Shown here: positions 26,146 to 34,242 of the stretch, in pieces | Numbering within the stretch: the stretch's first letter is position 1 | Layout of the letters: the number at the start of each line of letters is the position of its first letter | Source: Mycobacterium montefiorense | Lineage (GTDB): Bacteria > Actinomycetota > Actinomycetes > Mycobacteriales > Mycobacteriaceae | Assembly (NCBI RefSeq): GCF_003112775.1 | Contig: NZ_BFCH01000028.1 | Location: 93,167 to 157,166, forward strand | Length of the DNA: 64,000 nucleotides | Direction of reading: 5' to 3' | Notes under the pieces: generated by a model | Told to the model about the DNA's origin: nothing | The model's database searches: none | What the model saw: the letters and a program-made list of their open reading frames with translations, nothing else | Made by a program: the position numbers and the translations under genes

Positions 26146-26847
26146 ATGACATCGGCCCGCAGGATCGGTGCGCCCGACGCCAAGAACCGCGGCCTGCTGC
26201 TCGACGCTGCCGAACAGTTGATGATCGAAGAGGGCTACGCCGCTGTCACCTCGCGCCGACTGGCCAACAAGGCGGGGCTGAAACCTCAGCTGGTGCACTA
26301 TTACTTCCGCACCATGGAGGAGCTGTTCCTCGAGGTCTTCCGCCGCCGCGGTGAAGAATCGCTCGAGGTGCACGCGCAGCTGATGAAGTCAGCGCAGCCG
26401 CTGTGGGCGGTGTGGCGATTCGGCACCGATCCCGCATTCACGCGCATTTCCATGGAATTCATGGCGCTGGCCAATCACCGCAAGGAGATGCGGGCCGAAA
26501 TCGCATATTACGCAGAACGATTCCGCGAGGAGCAACGCCAAGCGGTGACGACCGCGCTACAGGAATATGGCGTGGCCTCCGAAGAGATGCCGCCGGTGGT
26601 GGTCGCCGTGCTGATGTCCAGCCTGTCGAGATTCCTGGTGCTCGAGCAGGCGGTCGGTATCTCCTCCGGTCACGCCGAAACCGTGGAACTAGTCGAAAGT
26701 CACTTGCGTCGCCTGGAAGGCGAACCGCAACCCATCGAGGGTGTCCCGCCGACCTGGGTGGTTCACCAGTTCCGCAGCGAGCAAAGCACGCCTTTGAGGC
26801 CATCCTTGGATACGACGACGGCTCCGTCCACCGCCAGAACACAGTGA
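26146..26847 (+). CDS. TetR-family regulator
   Basis: 233 residues. Helix-turn-helix AVTSRRLANKAGLKPQLVHY followed by YFRTMEELFLEVFRRR; C-terminal ligand domain SMEFMALANHRKEMRAEIAY. Divergent from the P450 and probably its regulator. The last ~28 codons overlap the 3' end of the convergent secreted-protein gene, and the C-terminal tail (Ser/Thr/Pro-rich) looks unstructured, so the overlap may be tolerated extension. Confidence 0.92.
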   Translation: MTSARRIGAPDAKNRGLLLDAAEQLMIEEGYAAVTSRRLANKAGLKPQLVHYYFRTMEELFLEVFRRRGEESLEVHAQLMKSAQPLWAVWRFGTDPAFTRISMEFMALANHRKEMRAEIAYYAERFREEQRQAVTTALQEYGVASEEMPPVVVAVLMSSLSRFLVLEQAVGISSGHAETVELVESHLRRLEGEPQPIEGVPPTWVVHQFRSEQSTPLRPSLDTTTAPSTARTQ

Positions 26848-27212
26848 AGCCCCGGCGTGCCGGGCTCGGTACCCGTGCTCGCCACGACCATCGCGTAGTC
26901 GTCGGGGTTCGACATGTCCAGATCGAAGGTCCACGGCTTACCGGGGGCGAGATCGACGTCGATGTGCGGTGTGAATGAGTAAGGGTTGTGGCTGTATTCG
27001 GAGAATCTTGCCGGCTGGTGGTCCAGGTAATAAATATCGGTGTAGATCGGATTCTCAGCGGTGACGGCGTACTTGACGTGATGCATGATCGGCCCGGCAG
27101 TTGGGTCGGCATGAGCCCGTCCGGGGCTCACAACCAAACCCGCGCCCGCCAACAGCCCCGCCACGGTCATCGCCGATCCGATGCCTAGTAGTTTCTTCAC
27201 GCTGGTACTCAT
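26763..27212 (-). CDS. secreted protein, unknown function
   Basis: 149 residues. Signal peptide MSTSVKKLLGIGSAMTVAGL to RAHA, then a domain with IMHHVKYAVTAENPIYTDIY, DHQPARFSEYSHNPYSFTP and a cysteine pair (LHCVLAV, GVLCSLRNW). It looks like the small exported beta-sandwich proteins common in mycobacteria (MmpS-like region by impression only). The ATG overlaps the crotonase stop (ATGA), so it is cotranscribed and coupled. Confidence 0.82.
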   Translation of the reverse strand: MSTSVKKLLGIGSAMTVAGLLAGAGLVVSPGRAHADPTAGPIMHHVKYAVTAENPIYTDIYYLDHQPARFSEYSHNPYSFTPHIDVDLAPGKPWTFDLDMSNPDDYAMVVASTGTEPGTPGLHCVLAVDGAVVVSKDGLKGVLCSLRNW

Positions 27213-27952
27213 GTCGCTCCTCCGGCCGGGCGCGGCTTAGCGTTTCGGTTCATTACCTGCTCTGCGGCCTGCCAATGGGCATCGGCAACCCACAAACGTG
27301 CAAAGGATGCTATCGCCTCATCAGGTGAAACGCCGCTGATTAGTCGTTTTATCTCCGCGGCCGGCTGGCGGGCCAGTGAGGTGGCAAGCGAACGCCAGCC
27401 CTCCTCGAAGGAGGCGCGCGGCAACACCACGTCCACCAACCCCATCCGCTCGGCCTCGGCGGCGTCAACGGTTTTCCCACTGCCCGCGAGCAGCAAGGCT
27501 TTGCTCTTTCCGACCAGGGCTGCCAGTCTCTCGGCACCGCCCCAAGCCGGCATGATTTCCAGCGTCACCTGATTGAACGCAATCTTGATGTCGCTTGCGG
27601 CAACCCGGATGTCGGCGGCAACAGCCACTTCGGCACCACCGCCGAAGGCGTGGCCGTTGAGCGCGGCGATCACCGGTGCGGGAAAGTTCGCCAGTTGATC
27701 GCAGATGGTCCGCATCCGCTTTGCCATTGCGGCAGCGTCCTCAACGGTGCGCAGCGCGCTGAGCTCCTTGAGGTCGCCGCCCGACACGAATGCCCGGTCG
27801 CCGGCACCCCTGATCACCAGGGCATGGGCGCCCGTTGCCGCATCGAGTGCCTTCTCCAACTGGTCCATGGTGTCGAGCGCGATCGCGTTGCGCGCGTGGG
27901 GACGGTCGATCGTGAGTACCGCCAACCCATTGTCGAGCTCCAAATCCAGCAT
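27209..27952 (-). CDS. enoyl-CoA hydratase/isomerase (crotonase) family protein
   Basis: 247 residues from ATG 27952, with GAGGAG nine bases upstream. Crotonase features: LTIDRPHARNAIALDTM, oxyanion segment GAGDRAFVSGGDLKEL, and HAFGGGAEVAVAADIRVA. In place of the usual PEIxxGxxPGxGG it reads FNQVTLEIMPAWGGAERL, so the second catalytic Glu of true hydratases is doubtful. A decarboxylase, isomerase or other crotonase activity is possible. Its promoter carries a 7-base-arm dyad ATTCTCG-N5-CGAGAAT. Confidence 0.88.
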   Translation of the reverse strand: MLDLELDNGLAVLTIDRPHARNAIALDTMDQLEKALDAATGAHALVIRGAGDRAFVSGGDLKELSALRTVEDAAAMAKRMRTICDQLANFPAPVIAALNGHAFGGGAEVAVAADIRVAASDIKIAFNQVTLEIMPAWGGAERLAALVGKSKALLLAGSGKTVDAAEAERMGLVDVVLPRASFEEGWRSLATSLARQPAAEIKRLISGVSPDEAIASFARLWVADAHWQAAEQVMNRNAKPRPAGGAT

Positions 27953-27987
27953 GCGTATTTGCTCCTCGAAGAGCCGTCGATATTGGC

Positions 27988-28006
27988 ATTCTCGTGCGGC
28001 GAGAAT
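27988..28006. promoter_or_regulatory. dyad upstream of crotonase gene
   Basis: Perfect inverted repeat ATTCTCG (27988-27994) and CGAGAAT (28000-28006), 36 bases upstream of the crotonase ATG and between divergent genes. Its half-sites resemble those of the dyad at 28532-28546 in opposite order. Confidence 0.5.
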
Positions 28007-28060
28007 AACATCATCGCTGCAGGCTGAATGGGTTTGCTCATCAAGGATAGAGGTGGCCCG

Positions 28061-28480
28061 GTGCAGAACCGAATCGTCGCGGCGACCGCTGCGGTGCTTG
28101 CCGTGGCCGGCGTCGGGGCCTGCACATCGCGGCCAAGCCAAATCGCCAGCACGGCATCGGTGGCCGTCAACGGCAACGACGCGAACTTCCACGTCGTGAA
28201 GTGCAGCCAATTGGGGTGGACTCGGACGATCGACATCGGCGGCAACTTTGCCGGAGCCAAGGTGATTATCGACGAGGGGGCGCAACCGGCGACAGCCCAG
28301 TCTGTGCGCATCCAGAATCTTGGTGGGTTCACCGGGATGTACTCCCGGGGCGGCAGTAGCAGCGCCGACATGAGCATGACTGGGGACAAATTCACGATCA
28401 CCGGCACCGCCAACGGTTTCAAAACCGACAAGCCGAATGAAGCGGTGTCTGCCGAATTCAAAATCATCGCCACCTGCTGA
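28061..28480 (+). CDS. LpqH-like (19 kDa antigen family) lipoprotein
   Basis: 139 residues from GTG 28061, with TAGAGG seven bases upstream; an in-frame ATG at 28028 would add 11 residues. Lipoprotein signal VQNRIVAATAAVLAVAGVGA with the lipid-bearing Cys in VGAC. The mature part has VAVNGNDANFHVVKCSQ, MTGDKFTITGTANGF and a terminal cysteine (KIIATC), as in LpqH-type surface lipoproteins. Divergent from the crotonase gene and 88 bases before the amidohydrolase operon. Confidence 0.87.
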   Translation: MQNRIVAATAAVLAVAGVGACTSRPSQIASTASVAVNGNDANFHVVKCSQLGWTRTIDIGGNFAGAKVIIDEGAQPATAQSVRIQNLGGFTGMYSRGGSSSADMSMTGDKFTITGTANGFKTDKPNEAVSAEFKIIATC

Positions 28481-28531
28481 CCGCGGGGTGCCGTCCACCG
28501 ACAGGGGGCATGTTGCGGCGACCGCCTTCGA

Positions 28532-28561
28532 GAGAATAGTATTCTCGCAAATTGCGAAGGA
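28532..28561 (+). promoter_or_regulatory. operator dyad and conserved leader upstream of amidohydrolase operon
   Basis: Perfect palindrome GAGAATA-G-TATTCTC (28532-28546), followed by ATTGCGAAGGAG and the start codon at 28569. The downstream element and 11 of 15 dyad bases recur upstream of the SDR-ferredoxin-P450 operon. The palindrome would block initiation if bound by a repressor. Confidence 0.65.
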
Positions 28562-28568
28562 GGATCTC

Positions 28569-29759
28569 ATGGGTCAACTGTCTCACCGGGAAGACGTCCC
28601 GTTTCCAATCTTTGACGCCGATAACCACCTCTACGAGCCGCCGGAGGCGCTGACCAAGTTCCTGCCCAAGGCGTACAAGGACTACGTCCAGTACGTGCAG
28701 ATCAACGGTCGGACGAAAATCGCGATCCGCGGCCAGATCAGCAACTACATTCCCAACCCGACCTTCGAGGTCGTCGCCCGGCCGGGTGCTTGGGAGGAGT
28801 ACTTCAAGTACGGCAACCCGGAGGGCAAGAGCAAGCGCGAGCTGTTCGGTGAGCCGATGCGCGCGATCCCGGCGTTCTTCGAGCCCGGCCCGCGCCTCGA
28901 GGTGATGAACGAGCTGGGTCTGGACCGCACCCTGATGTTCCCAACGCTGGCCAGCCTGCTCGAGGAGCGGCTGTCCGACGACCCGCTCGCCATCCACGTC
29001 CTGGTTCACGCGCTGAACGAATGGCTCGACGAGGTCTGGGGCTTCAACTACCAGAACCGGATCTTCACCACCCCGGTCATCACCCTGCCGATCGTCGAGA
29101 AGGCGATCGAGGAGCTGGAGTGGGCGGTCAAGCGTGGGGCGCGTTGCATCCTGGTCCGCCCGGCGCCGGTCCCCGGCTTCCGTGGCCCGCGATCCTTCGC
29201 ACTGCCCGAGTTCGATCCGTTCTGGGAGCGGGTCGTCGAGTACGACGTGCTGGTCGGCATGCACTCCAGCGACAGCGGCTACTCCCGGTACACCTCGGAG
29301 TGGGACGGCGCCAGCGCAGAGATGCTGCCGTTCCAGACCAACGCGATGGGCATCCTCAACGAATGGCGGCCGATCCAGGACTCGGTGGGATCGTGGGTGA
29401 TTCACGGCGCGCTCTACCGCCACCCCAAGCTGAAGGTGGCGATCGTCGAGGCGGGTTCGAAGTGGATGACGCCGCTGCTGGACGGCCTGGCCGAGGTCTT
29501 CCGCAAAGCCCCGGAAGCCTTCCCGAGCGATCCGGTCGAGATGGTCAAGAGCCGCATCCACGTCAGCCCGTTCTTCGAGGACGGCATCGACGATCTGGTC
29601 AACCTCGTCGGTGTGGATCAGGTGTTGTACGGCTCGGACTGGCCGCACCCGGAAGGGCTGGCGGAGCCGACCTTCTACATCAATGCGCTGTCGCACCTGT
29701 CGGCCGACGACCAGGCGAAGATCATGGGCGGTAACCTCGCCCGGCTCGTCACGGTGTGA
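28569..29759 (+). CDS. amidohydrolase-family (TIM-barrel) protein
   Basis: 396 residues from ATG 28569, with AAGGAGGA upstream. N-terminal DADNHLYEPPEALTKFL and C-terminal YGSDWPHPEGLAEPTFYI mark the amidohydrolase-2 (ACMSD-like) superfamily, with metal-binding Asp and His residues; a GMHSSDSGY loop lies in the middle. Members hydrolyse or decarboxylate ring-cleavage products. First gene of an operon with an acyl-CoA ligase, suggesting the acid product is then activated with CoA. Confidence 0.9.
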   Translation: MGQLSHREDVPFPIFDADNHLYEPPEALTKFLPKAYKDYVQYVQINGRTKIAIRGQISNYIPNPTFEVVARPGAWEEYFKYGNPEGKSKRELFGEPMRAIPAFFEPGPRLEVMNELGLDRTLMFPTLASLLEERLSDDPLAIHVLVHALNEWLDEVWGFNYQNRIFTTPVITLPIVEKAIEELEWAVKRGARCILVRPAPVPGFRGPRSFALPEFDPFWERVVEYDVLVGMHSSDSGYSRYTSEWDGASAEMLPFQTNAMGILNEWRPIQDSVGSWVIHGALYRHPKLKVAIVEAGSKWMTPLLDGLAEVFRKAPEAFPSDPVEMVKSRIHVSPFFEDGIDDLVNLVGVDQVLYGSDWPHPEGLAEPTFYINALSHLSADDQAKIMGGNLARLVTV

Positions 29760-31195
29760 CACGCACCCCACTCTGGGAGACCATCCCCGAGATGGTCTTG
29801 AGCGCGGCGGATCGCTTCGGCGACGCGGAAGCAGTCGTCGACGGTCCGCTGCGCTTTACCTTTGTCGAACTTGTCGGACGAATCCGTTGCGCCGCAGGCG
29901 CATTCGCAGAACTCGGTATCGATAAGGGTGACCGGGTCGCCATCTGGGCGCCCAACTCCGCGGAGTGGATCGTCGCGGCTTTCGGCTTGCTCACCGCGGG
30001 CGGGGTGCTGGTGCCGGTCAATACGCGGTTCAAGACCGGAGAAGCGGGCGACATCATCGCCCGAAGTGAAGTAAAGGCCGTCCTGGTTCAGAAGGGATTT
30101 CTGGGCCAGGACTACACCGTGGTCGCGGGGACGCCGGTCATCGATCTGAAGTCCGACTTCCTTTCCAGCGGTTCCCCGTTCGAGCGGCCGGTGAGCGGCG
30201 GCGACATTTCGGACATCATCTTCACCTCGGGCACCACCGGCCGCCCGAAGGGCGCGATGATGAATCATCGCCAAACGCTGCGAATGTACGAGGAGTGGGC
30301 GACGCTGGCGGATCTGCGCCGGGGTGACCGCTACTTGCAGATCAATCCGTATTTCCACACGTTCGGCCTCAAAGCGGGACTCATCACGTCATTCCTGCGC
30401 GGCGCGACGATGCTGCCGGTGACGGTGTTTGACGTCGATACAGTCGTGGAACTCAGTGCGCGCGAACGCATCACGATGCTGCCCGGGCCGCCGACGTTGT
30501 ACCACTCGTTGCTCACGGTGGGGGACAAGTCCAAGCTGTGGACGTTGCGGGCCGGCGTGACCGGCGCCGCCGACATTCCTGTCGAGCTGGTCCGTCGTAT
30601 CCATGACGAACTGCCATTCCAGACGCTGATGACCGGTTACGGGCTCACCGAGGCCGGCAACGTCACGCTGTCCCTGCCCGGCGATTCTTTCGAGGATGTC
30701 GCTACCACGGCGGGCGTGCCGTGTGAGGGCGTTGAGGTGCGCATCGCCGATGACGGTGAGGTGCTGGCCCGCGGTTACGGCGTAATGCAGGGCTACCTGG
30801 ACGACCCCGCGGCCACCGCTGAGGCGATCGACGGCGACGGCTGGCTGCACACCGGAGACCTGGGAGAATTCACCGAGACGGGGCGCCTGCGCGTCGTCGG
30901 CCGCAAAAAGGACATGTTCATCGTGGGCGGCTTCAACGCCTACCCGGCCGAGATCGAGGGCTTCTTGCTGAGCCATCCGGCCGTCGCGCAGGCGGCAGTG
31001 ATCGGCGTTCCCGACGAGCGACTCGGGCAGGTGGGCAAGGCGTTCGTCGTTCTCAACGGTGTGGCCGCCGCCGACGAATTGATCGACTGGTGCCGCGATC
31101 GCATGGCCGGATTCAAGGTGCCGCGCGCGGTACAGTTCCTTGATTCACTTCCACTCAACGCGACGGGAAAGGTGATGAAGGACCAACTTCGATGA
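29756..31195 (+). CDS. fatty-acid/aromatic-acid CoA ligase (FadD type)
   Basis: 479 residues, GTG start overlapping the previous stop (GTGA). AMP-binding motifs IIFTSGTTGRPKGAMM, TGYGLTEAGN and WLHTGDLGEF. The A8 hinge is GRKKDMFIVGGFNAYPAEIE and the catalytic Lys lies in LNATGKVMKDQL. ATP-dependent formation of an acyl-CoA through an acyl-AMP. It sits where H37Rv has fadD16 upstream of kdc, but orthology cannot be settled by eye. Confidence 0.93.
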   Translation: MTRTPLWETIPEMVLSAADRFGDAEAVVDGPLRFTFVELVGRIRCAAGAFAELGIDKGDRVAIWAPNSAEWIVAAFGLLTAGGVLVPVNTRFKTGEAGDIIARSEVKAVLVQKGFLGQDYTVVAGTPVIDLKSDFLSSGSPFERPVSGGDISDIIFTSGTTGRPKGAMMNHRQTLRMYEEWATLADLRRGDRYLQINPYFHTFGLKAGLITSFLRGATMLPVTVFDVDTVVELSARERITMLPGPPTLYHSLLTVGDKSKLWTLRAGVTGAADIPVELVRRIHDELPFQTLMTGYGLTEAGNVTLSLPGDSFEDVATTAGVPCEGVEVRIADDGEVLARGYGVMQGYLDDPAATAEAIDGDGWLHTGDLGEFTETGRLRVVGRKKDMFIVGGFNAYPAEIEGFLLSHPAVAQAAVIGVPDERLGQVGKAFVVLNGVAAADELIDWCRDRMAGFKVPRAVQFLDSLPLNATGKVMKDQLR

Positions 31196-31815
31196 ACAAC
31201 GGTGAGATTCATTCGATGGTGATCGCGTCGGACTATCGTTTGCCCGACCCGTCCCGGGTGAAGCCCTTCCTTGAGCACAACAAGAAGGCACTCTCCGATA
31301 TCGGAGCGCACCACGTTCTGGTCTACACGTCGACGCATGACTACGGCCGCGTGCTGGTGATGATCGGCGTGCACAGTCGTGAGCCGATTGTGGAATTGCT
31401 GCGATCGCGGGTTTTCTTCGACTGGTTCGACGAGGCGGGTGTCGAGGACATCCCCGCGGTGTTCGCCGGAGAGATCATCGACAGATTCGTCCCGGCGCCC
31501 CTGTCGTCTTCAGCGGTTCCCGGGGTCGTGGTGGCCGCCATCGCATCGGTCGCCGATGTGCCGGCACTGATCGCGGGCGTTGACTCGGCGATGGACAGGT
31601 TTACCGCGGCGGGCATCCGAAAGACCTGGGTATTCCGGGCTTTCGACGACAATCACGAGGTATTGATCCTGCAGGAGTTCCCCGACGAGGAGAGCGCGCG
31701 GGAGTGGATCGAACACCCTGACGCTGCCGCCCAATGGATGTCGGGCGCGGGAGTGGGGCCTTACCCGCCGCTGTTCGTCGGTCAGTTCTCCGACATCATG
31801 CGCATCGAGAGTTAA
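31192..31815 (+). CDS. duplicated alpha-beta barrel-like protein in FadD operon
   Basis: 207 residues, ATGA overlap with the ligase. Each half (about residues 1-100 and 105-207) has a similar pattern: a beta strand with VIASDYRL or VVAAIASV, a helix, a strand (HHVLVYTSTHDYGRVLVMIG; KTWVFRAFDDNHEVLILQEF), then a helix (EPIVELLRSRVFFDW; SAREWIEHPDAAAQW) ending in an aromatic strand. This suggests an internal duplication of a dimeric alpha-beta barrel fold. No catalytic motif seen; role in the operon unknown. Confidence 0.75.
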   Translation: MNNGEIHSMVIASDYRLPDPSRVKPFLEHNKKALSDIGAHHVLVYTSTHDYGRVLVMIGVHSREPIVELLRSRVFFDWFDEAGVEDIPAVFAGEIIDRFVPAPLSSSAVPGVVVAAIASVADVPALIAGVDSAMDRFTAAGIRKTWVFRAFDDNHEVLILQEFPDEESAREWIEHPDAAAQWMSGAGVGPYPPLFVGQFSDIMRIES

Positions 31816-31831
31816 TTGAGCCGAGCGCTCG

Positions 31832-32005
31832 ATGTTCGTCTGCCTGTGTAACGGAGTCACCAGCCAGGCGGTCATCGACGCGATCAACGCCGGGGCCTCG
31901 ACAACAAAGGCGGTCGCCCACGCCTGCGGGGCAGGCGCCGACTGCGGACGTTGTCGGCAAACCGTCCAGGCGATACTCAAATCGTCGAAGCCAGACCCGG
32001 CCTAG
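31832..32005 (+). CDS. bfd: Bfd-like [2Fe-2S] protein
   Basis: 57 residues. Cysteines in MFVCLCNGVTSQAVIDAI and GADCGRCRQTVQAIL give the CxC...CxxC arrangement of bacterioferritin-associated ferredoxin, which binds a [2Fe-2S] cluster and reduces stored ferric iron for release from bacterioferritin. It follows the barrel-like gene by 16 bases on the same strand, so it may be co-transcribed with the amidohydrolase-ligase operon. It could also pass electrons to another enzyme. No bacterioferritin gene lies in this window. Confidence 0.87.
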   Translation: MFVCLCNGVTSQAVIDAINAGASTTKAVAHACGAGADCGRCRQTVQAILKSSKPDPA

Positions 32006-32018
32006 GCCTGATCTGCTA

Positions 32019-33728
32019 TCAGCGGCGCTTGCTGCCGTCCGGCGACATGGGTGCAACGAGTTCGACCAGCAATGGCGGAATCTCCATGCGCGGCAAGACC
32101 ACCTCGACGAGCACCATGCGGTCCTGATGTCCGGCCGCCGCGGTCAGCGCGTCGTCGAGTTCGCCGTAGGTTCGCGCGCTGAACGCCAGGTGATTGACCA
32201 CCCCCAGCGCATTGGGAATGTCGGTCCAACTCCAGCTGGCGATGTCGTTGTAGGGCGCCGTCTCTCCGTGGATCGCCCGCTCGACGGTGTAGCCGTCGTT
32301 GTTGACCACCACGACGACGGGGGACAACCCTTCGCGAAAGAAGGTGCCGAGCTCCTGCACGGTCAGCTGCGCGGCGCCGTCACCGATCAACAACACCGTC
32401 CTGCGGTCTGGGTGCGCGACCGCCGCGCCGAGCGCCGCAGGCAATGTGTAACCGATTGAGCCCCAAAGGGGTTGGCCGATGAAGCTGACTCCCTTCGGTA
32501 GTCGGTGGTCGGCCATGCCATAGAAGGAGGTGCCCTGATCGGCGAGCACCACATTTCCGGGTGTGAGTGCGTCGCACAGCCGGTTCCACACCATCTCCTG
32601 GGTGAGGGGCTGATCACGGGCCGGTGGTTGCGCTCCGGCCTCGGGTTCTTGGTCACCGGCCGACGCCACCGGCGGTGAACTGATTCCGCGCTGCGCCAGG
32701 ATCTCCGCGAGCGCGCCGAGCGCGGCATCCATTTCCAGCGGCGCGAACACGTGGCCGGCCACACTGCCCTCATATTGCCCGACGTCGATGGTCCGGGCCG
32801 GGTCGATGTGCTGGCTGAAGAAGCCGCTGACCATGTCGGTGAAGACCACGCCGGCGGTGACCAACACGGGTGCGTCCTCAATCGCGGTGCGTACCGGCGG
32901 CGCGCTGGCCGCGCCCGCATAGATCCCCAGGAAGTTGGGTGAGCTCTCGTCCAGCAGGCTCTTTCCCCACATCAGCGTGGCGTAGGGCACCACGTCGGCG
33001 GACAGCAGTGCCTCAAGCTCTTTGACCGCCTGCAAGCGATGAACCAGCAGATCGGCCAGCACTGTCAACCGGTTGTCGCCGATGAGTTCACGGGCCGCGT
33101 CGACGAACATCGACAGCGCGCGGGGACTGGTGCCGCCGGTGTAGCGGGGCAGCGGCGCTGCGGGCGGCTCGGTGGCAAACCGCGCCACGTCGGTGGACAG
33201 CAGGATGTAGCCGGGCCGCTTTTGCTCGCGCACCTCGGACAGCACCCGGTCAATCTCGCGGCGAGCCGTTGCCGGCATGAGATTGGCTTGTGCGCAGGTG
33301 ATTTCGCGACTGATGCGGAGGAAGTGCTCGAAGTCGCCGTCGCCGAGCGAATGGTGCAGCGCCCGCCGGGTTCCCTGGGCGTCCTTAGAGGGGCCGCCGA
33401 CGATGTGTACGACGGGCACATGCTCGGCATAGCTGCCGGCGATCGCATTGGTCGCCGAGAGTTCGCCCACGCCGAATGTCGTTACCACGGCCGACATTCC
33501 GCGCAGTCGTCCATACCCGTCGGCGGCGTAGCCGGCGTTCAACTCGTTGGCGTTGCCGACCCACCGAATTCTGCGATGCGCGACGATGTGGTCGAGGAAT
33601 TCCAGGTTGTAGTCGCCCGGAACGCCGAAGATCTCCGAGACGCCAAGCTCGGCAAGACGGTCTAAAAGGTAGTCACCGATGGTGTAGTCGGATTCCGCGG
33701 AACTCACATCGGGCGTGTTATCAGTCAC
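32019..33728 (-). CDS. kdc: thiamine-diphosphate alpha-keto acid decarboxylase
   Basis: 569 residues. Catalytic Glu in NANELNAGYAADGYGR, the His pair in RRALHHSLGDGDF, and the ThDP/Mg motif GDGAAQLTVQELG ending VVNNDGYTVE. It decarboxylates branched-chain, indole- or phenyl-pyruvate type acids to aldehydes. It starts the block matching Rv0853c onward and is divergent from the SRPBCC gene. Length is normal for the family (550-570). Confidence 0.94.
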   Translation of the reverse strand: MTDNTPDVSSAESDYTIGDYLLDRLAELGVSEIFGVPGDYNLEFLDHIVAHRRIRWVGNANELNAGYAADGYGRLRGMSAVVTTFGVGELSATNAIAGSYAEHVPVVHIVGGPSKDAQGTRRALHHSLGDGDFEHFLRISREITCAQANLMPATARREIDRVLSEVREQKRPGYILLSTDVARFATEPPAAPLPRYTGGTSPRALSMFVDAARELIGDNRLTVLADLLVHRLQAVKELEALLSADVVPYATLMWGKSLLDESSPNFLGIYAGAASAPPVRTAIEDAPVLVTAGVVFTDMVSGFFSQHIDPARTIDVGQYEGSVAGHVFAPLEMDAALGALAEILAQRGISSPPVASAGDQEPEAGAQPPARDQPLTQEMVWNRLCDALTPGNVVLADQGTSFYGMADHRLPKGVSFIGQPLWGSIGYTLPAALGAAVAHPDRRTVLLIGDGAAQLTVQELGTFFREGLSPVVVVVNNDGYTVERAIHGETAPYNDIASWSWTDIPNALGVVNHLAFSARTYGELDDALTAAAGHQDRMVLVEVVLPRMEIPPLLVELVAPMSPDGSKRR

Positions 33729-33793
33729 GAAGTCGACGGTACGCTCGGTCGAATTCGCCCCCGCCCGGACGCCGTTTCGCTATCGTGCGGGCC

Positions 33794-34237
33794 ATGGCGA
33801 TCAACGAAACCCGCGAAGTTGTTATCGATGCCAGCCCGGAAGAGATCCTCGATGTCATTGCCGATCTGGAGTCGGCGCCCGAGTGGTCGCCGCCGCATCA
33901 GAGCGTAGAAATCCTCGACCGCAACGACAACGGGCGGCCCATCAAGGTCAAGATGAAAGTCAAAGCCGCGGGCATCACCGACGAGCAGGTGATCGAGTAC
34001 ACCTGGGGCGACAACAAGGTGAGCTGGACGCTGATCAGCTCGGGTCAGCAGCGGTCACAGGATGCGTCCTACACGCTGATTCCGGACGGCGAGCGCACCA
34101 AAGTCAAGTTTCAGCTCAGCGTCGACCCGGTGGTCCCGCTGCCTGGCTTTGTGTTGAAACGCGCCATCAAAGGCACGGTCGACACCGGGACGGAGGGCCT
34201 GCGCAAGCGGGTGCTGCAGGTGAAGAAGGGTAAGTAG
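33794..34237 (+). CDS. SRPBCC (START-like) protein
   Basis: 147 residues from ATG 33794. MAINETREVVIDASPEEILD begins a polyketide cyclase/SRPBCC fold. Conserved features are APEWSPPHQSVEIL, EYTWGDNKVSWTL and PLPGFVLKRAIKGT. It probably binds a hydrophobic ligand. Position and length agree with Rv0854 as remembered. It is related to the two SRPBCC genes beyond far. Confidence 0.9.
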   Translation: MAINETREVVIDASPEEILDVIADLESAPEWSPPHQSVEILDRNDNGRPIKVKMKVKAAGITDEQVIEYTWGDNKVSWTLISSGQQRSQDASYTLIPDGERTKVKFQLSVDPVVPLPGFVLKRAIKGTVDTGTEGLRKRVLQVKKGK

Positions 34238-34242
34238 CCGCC

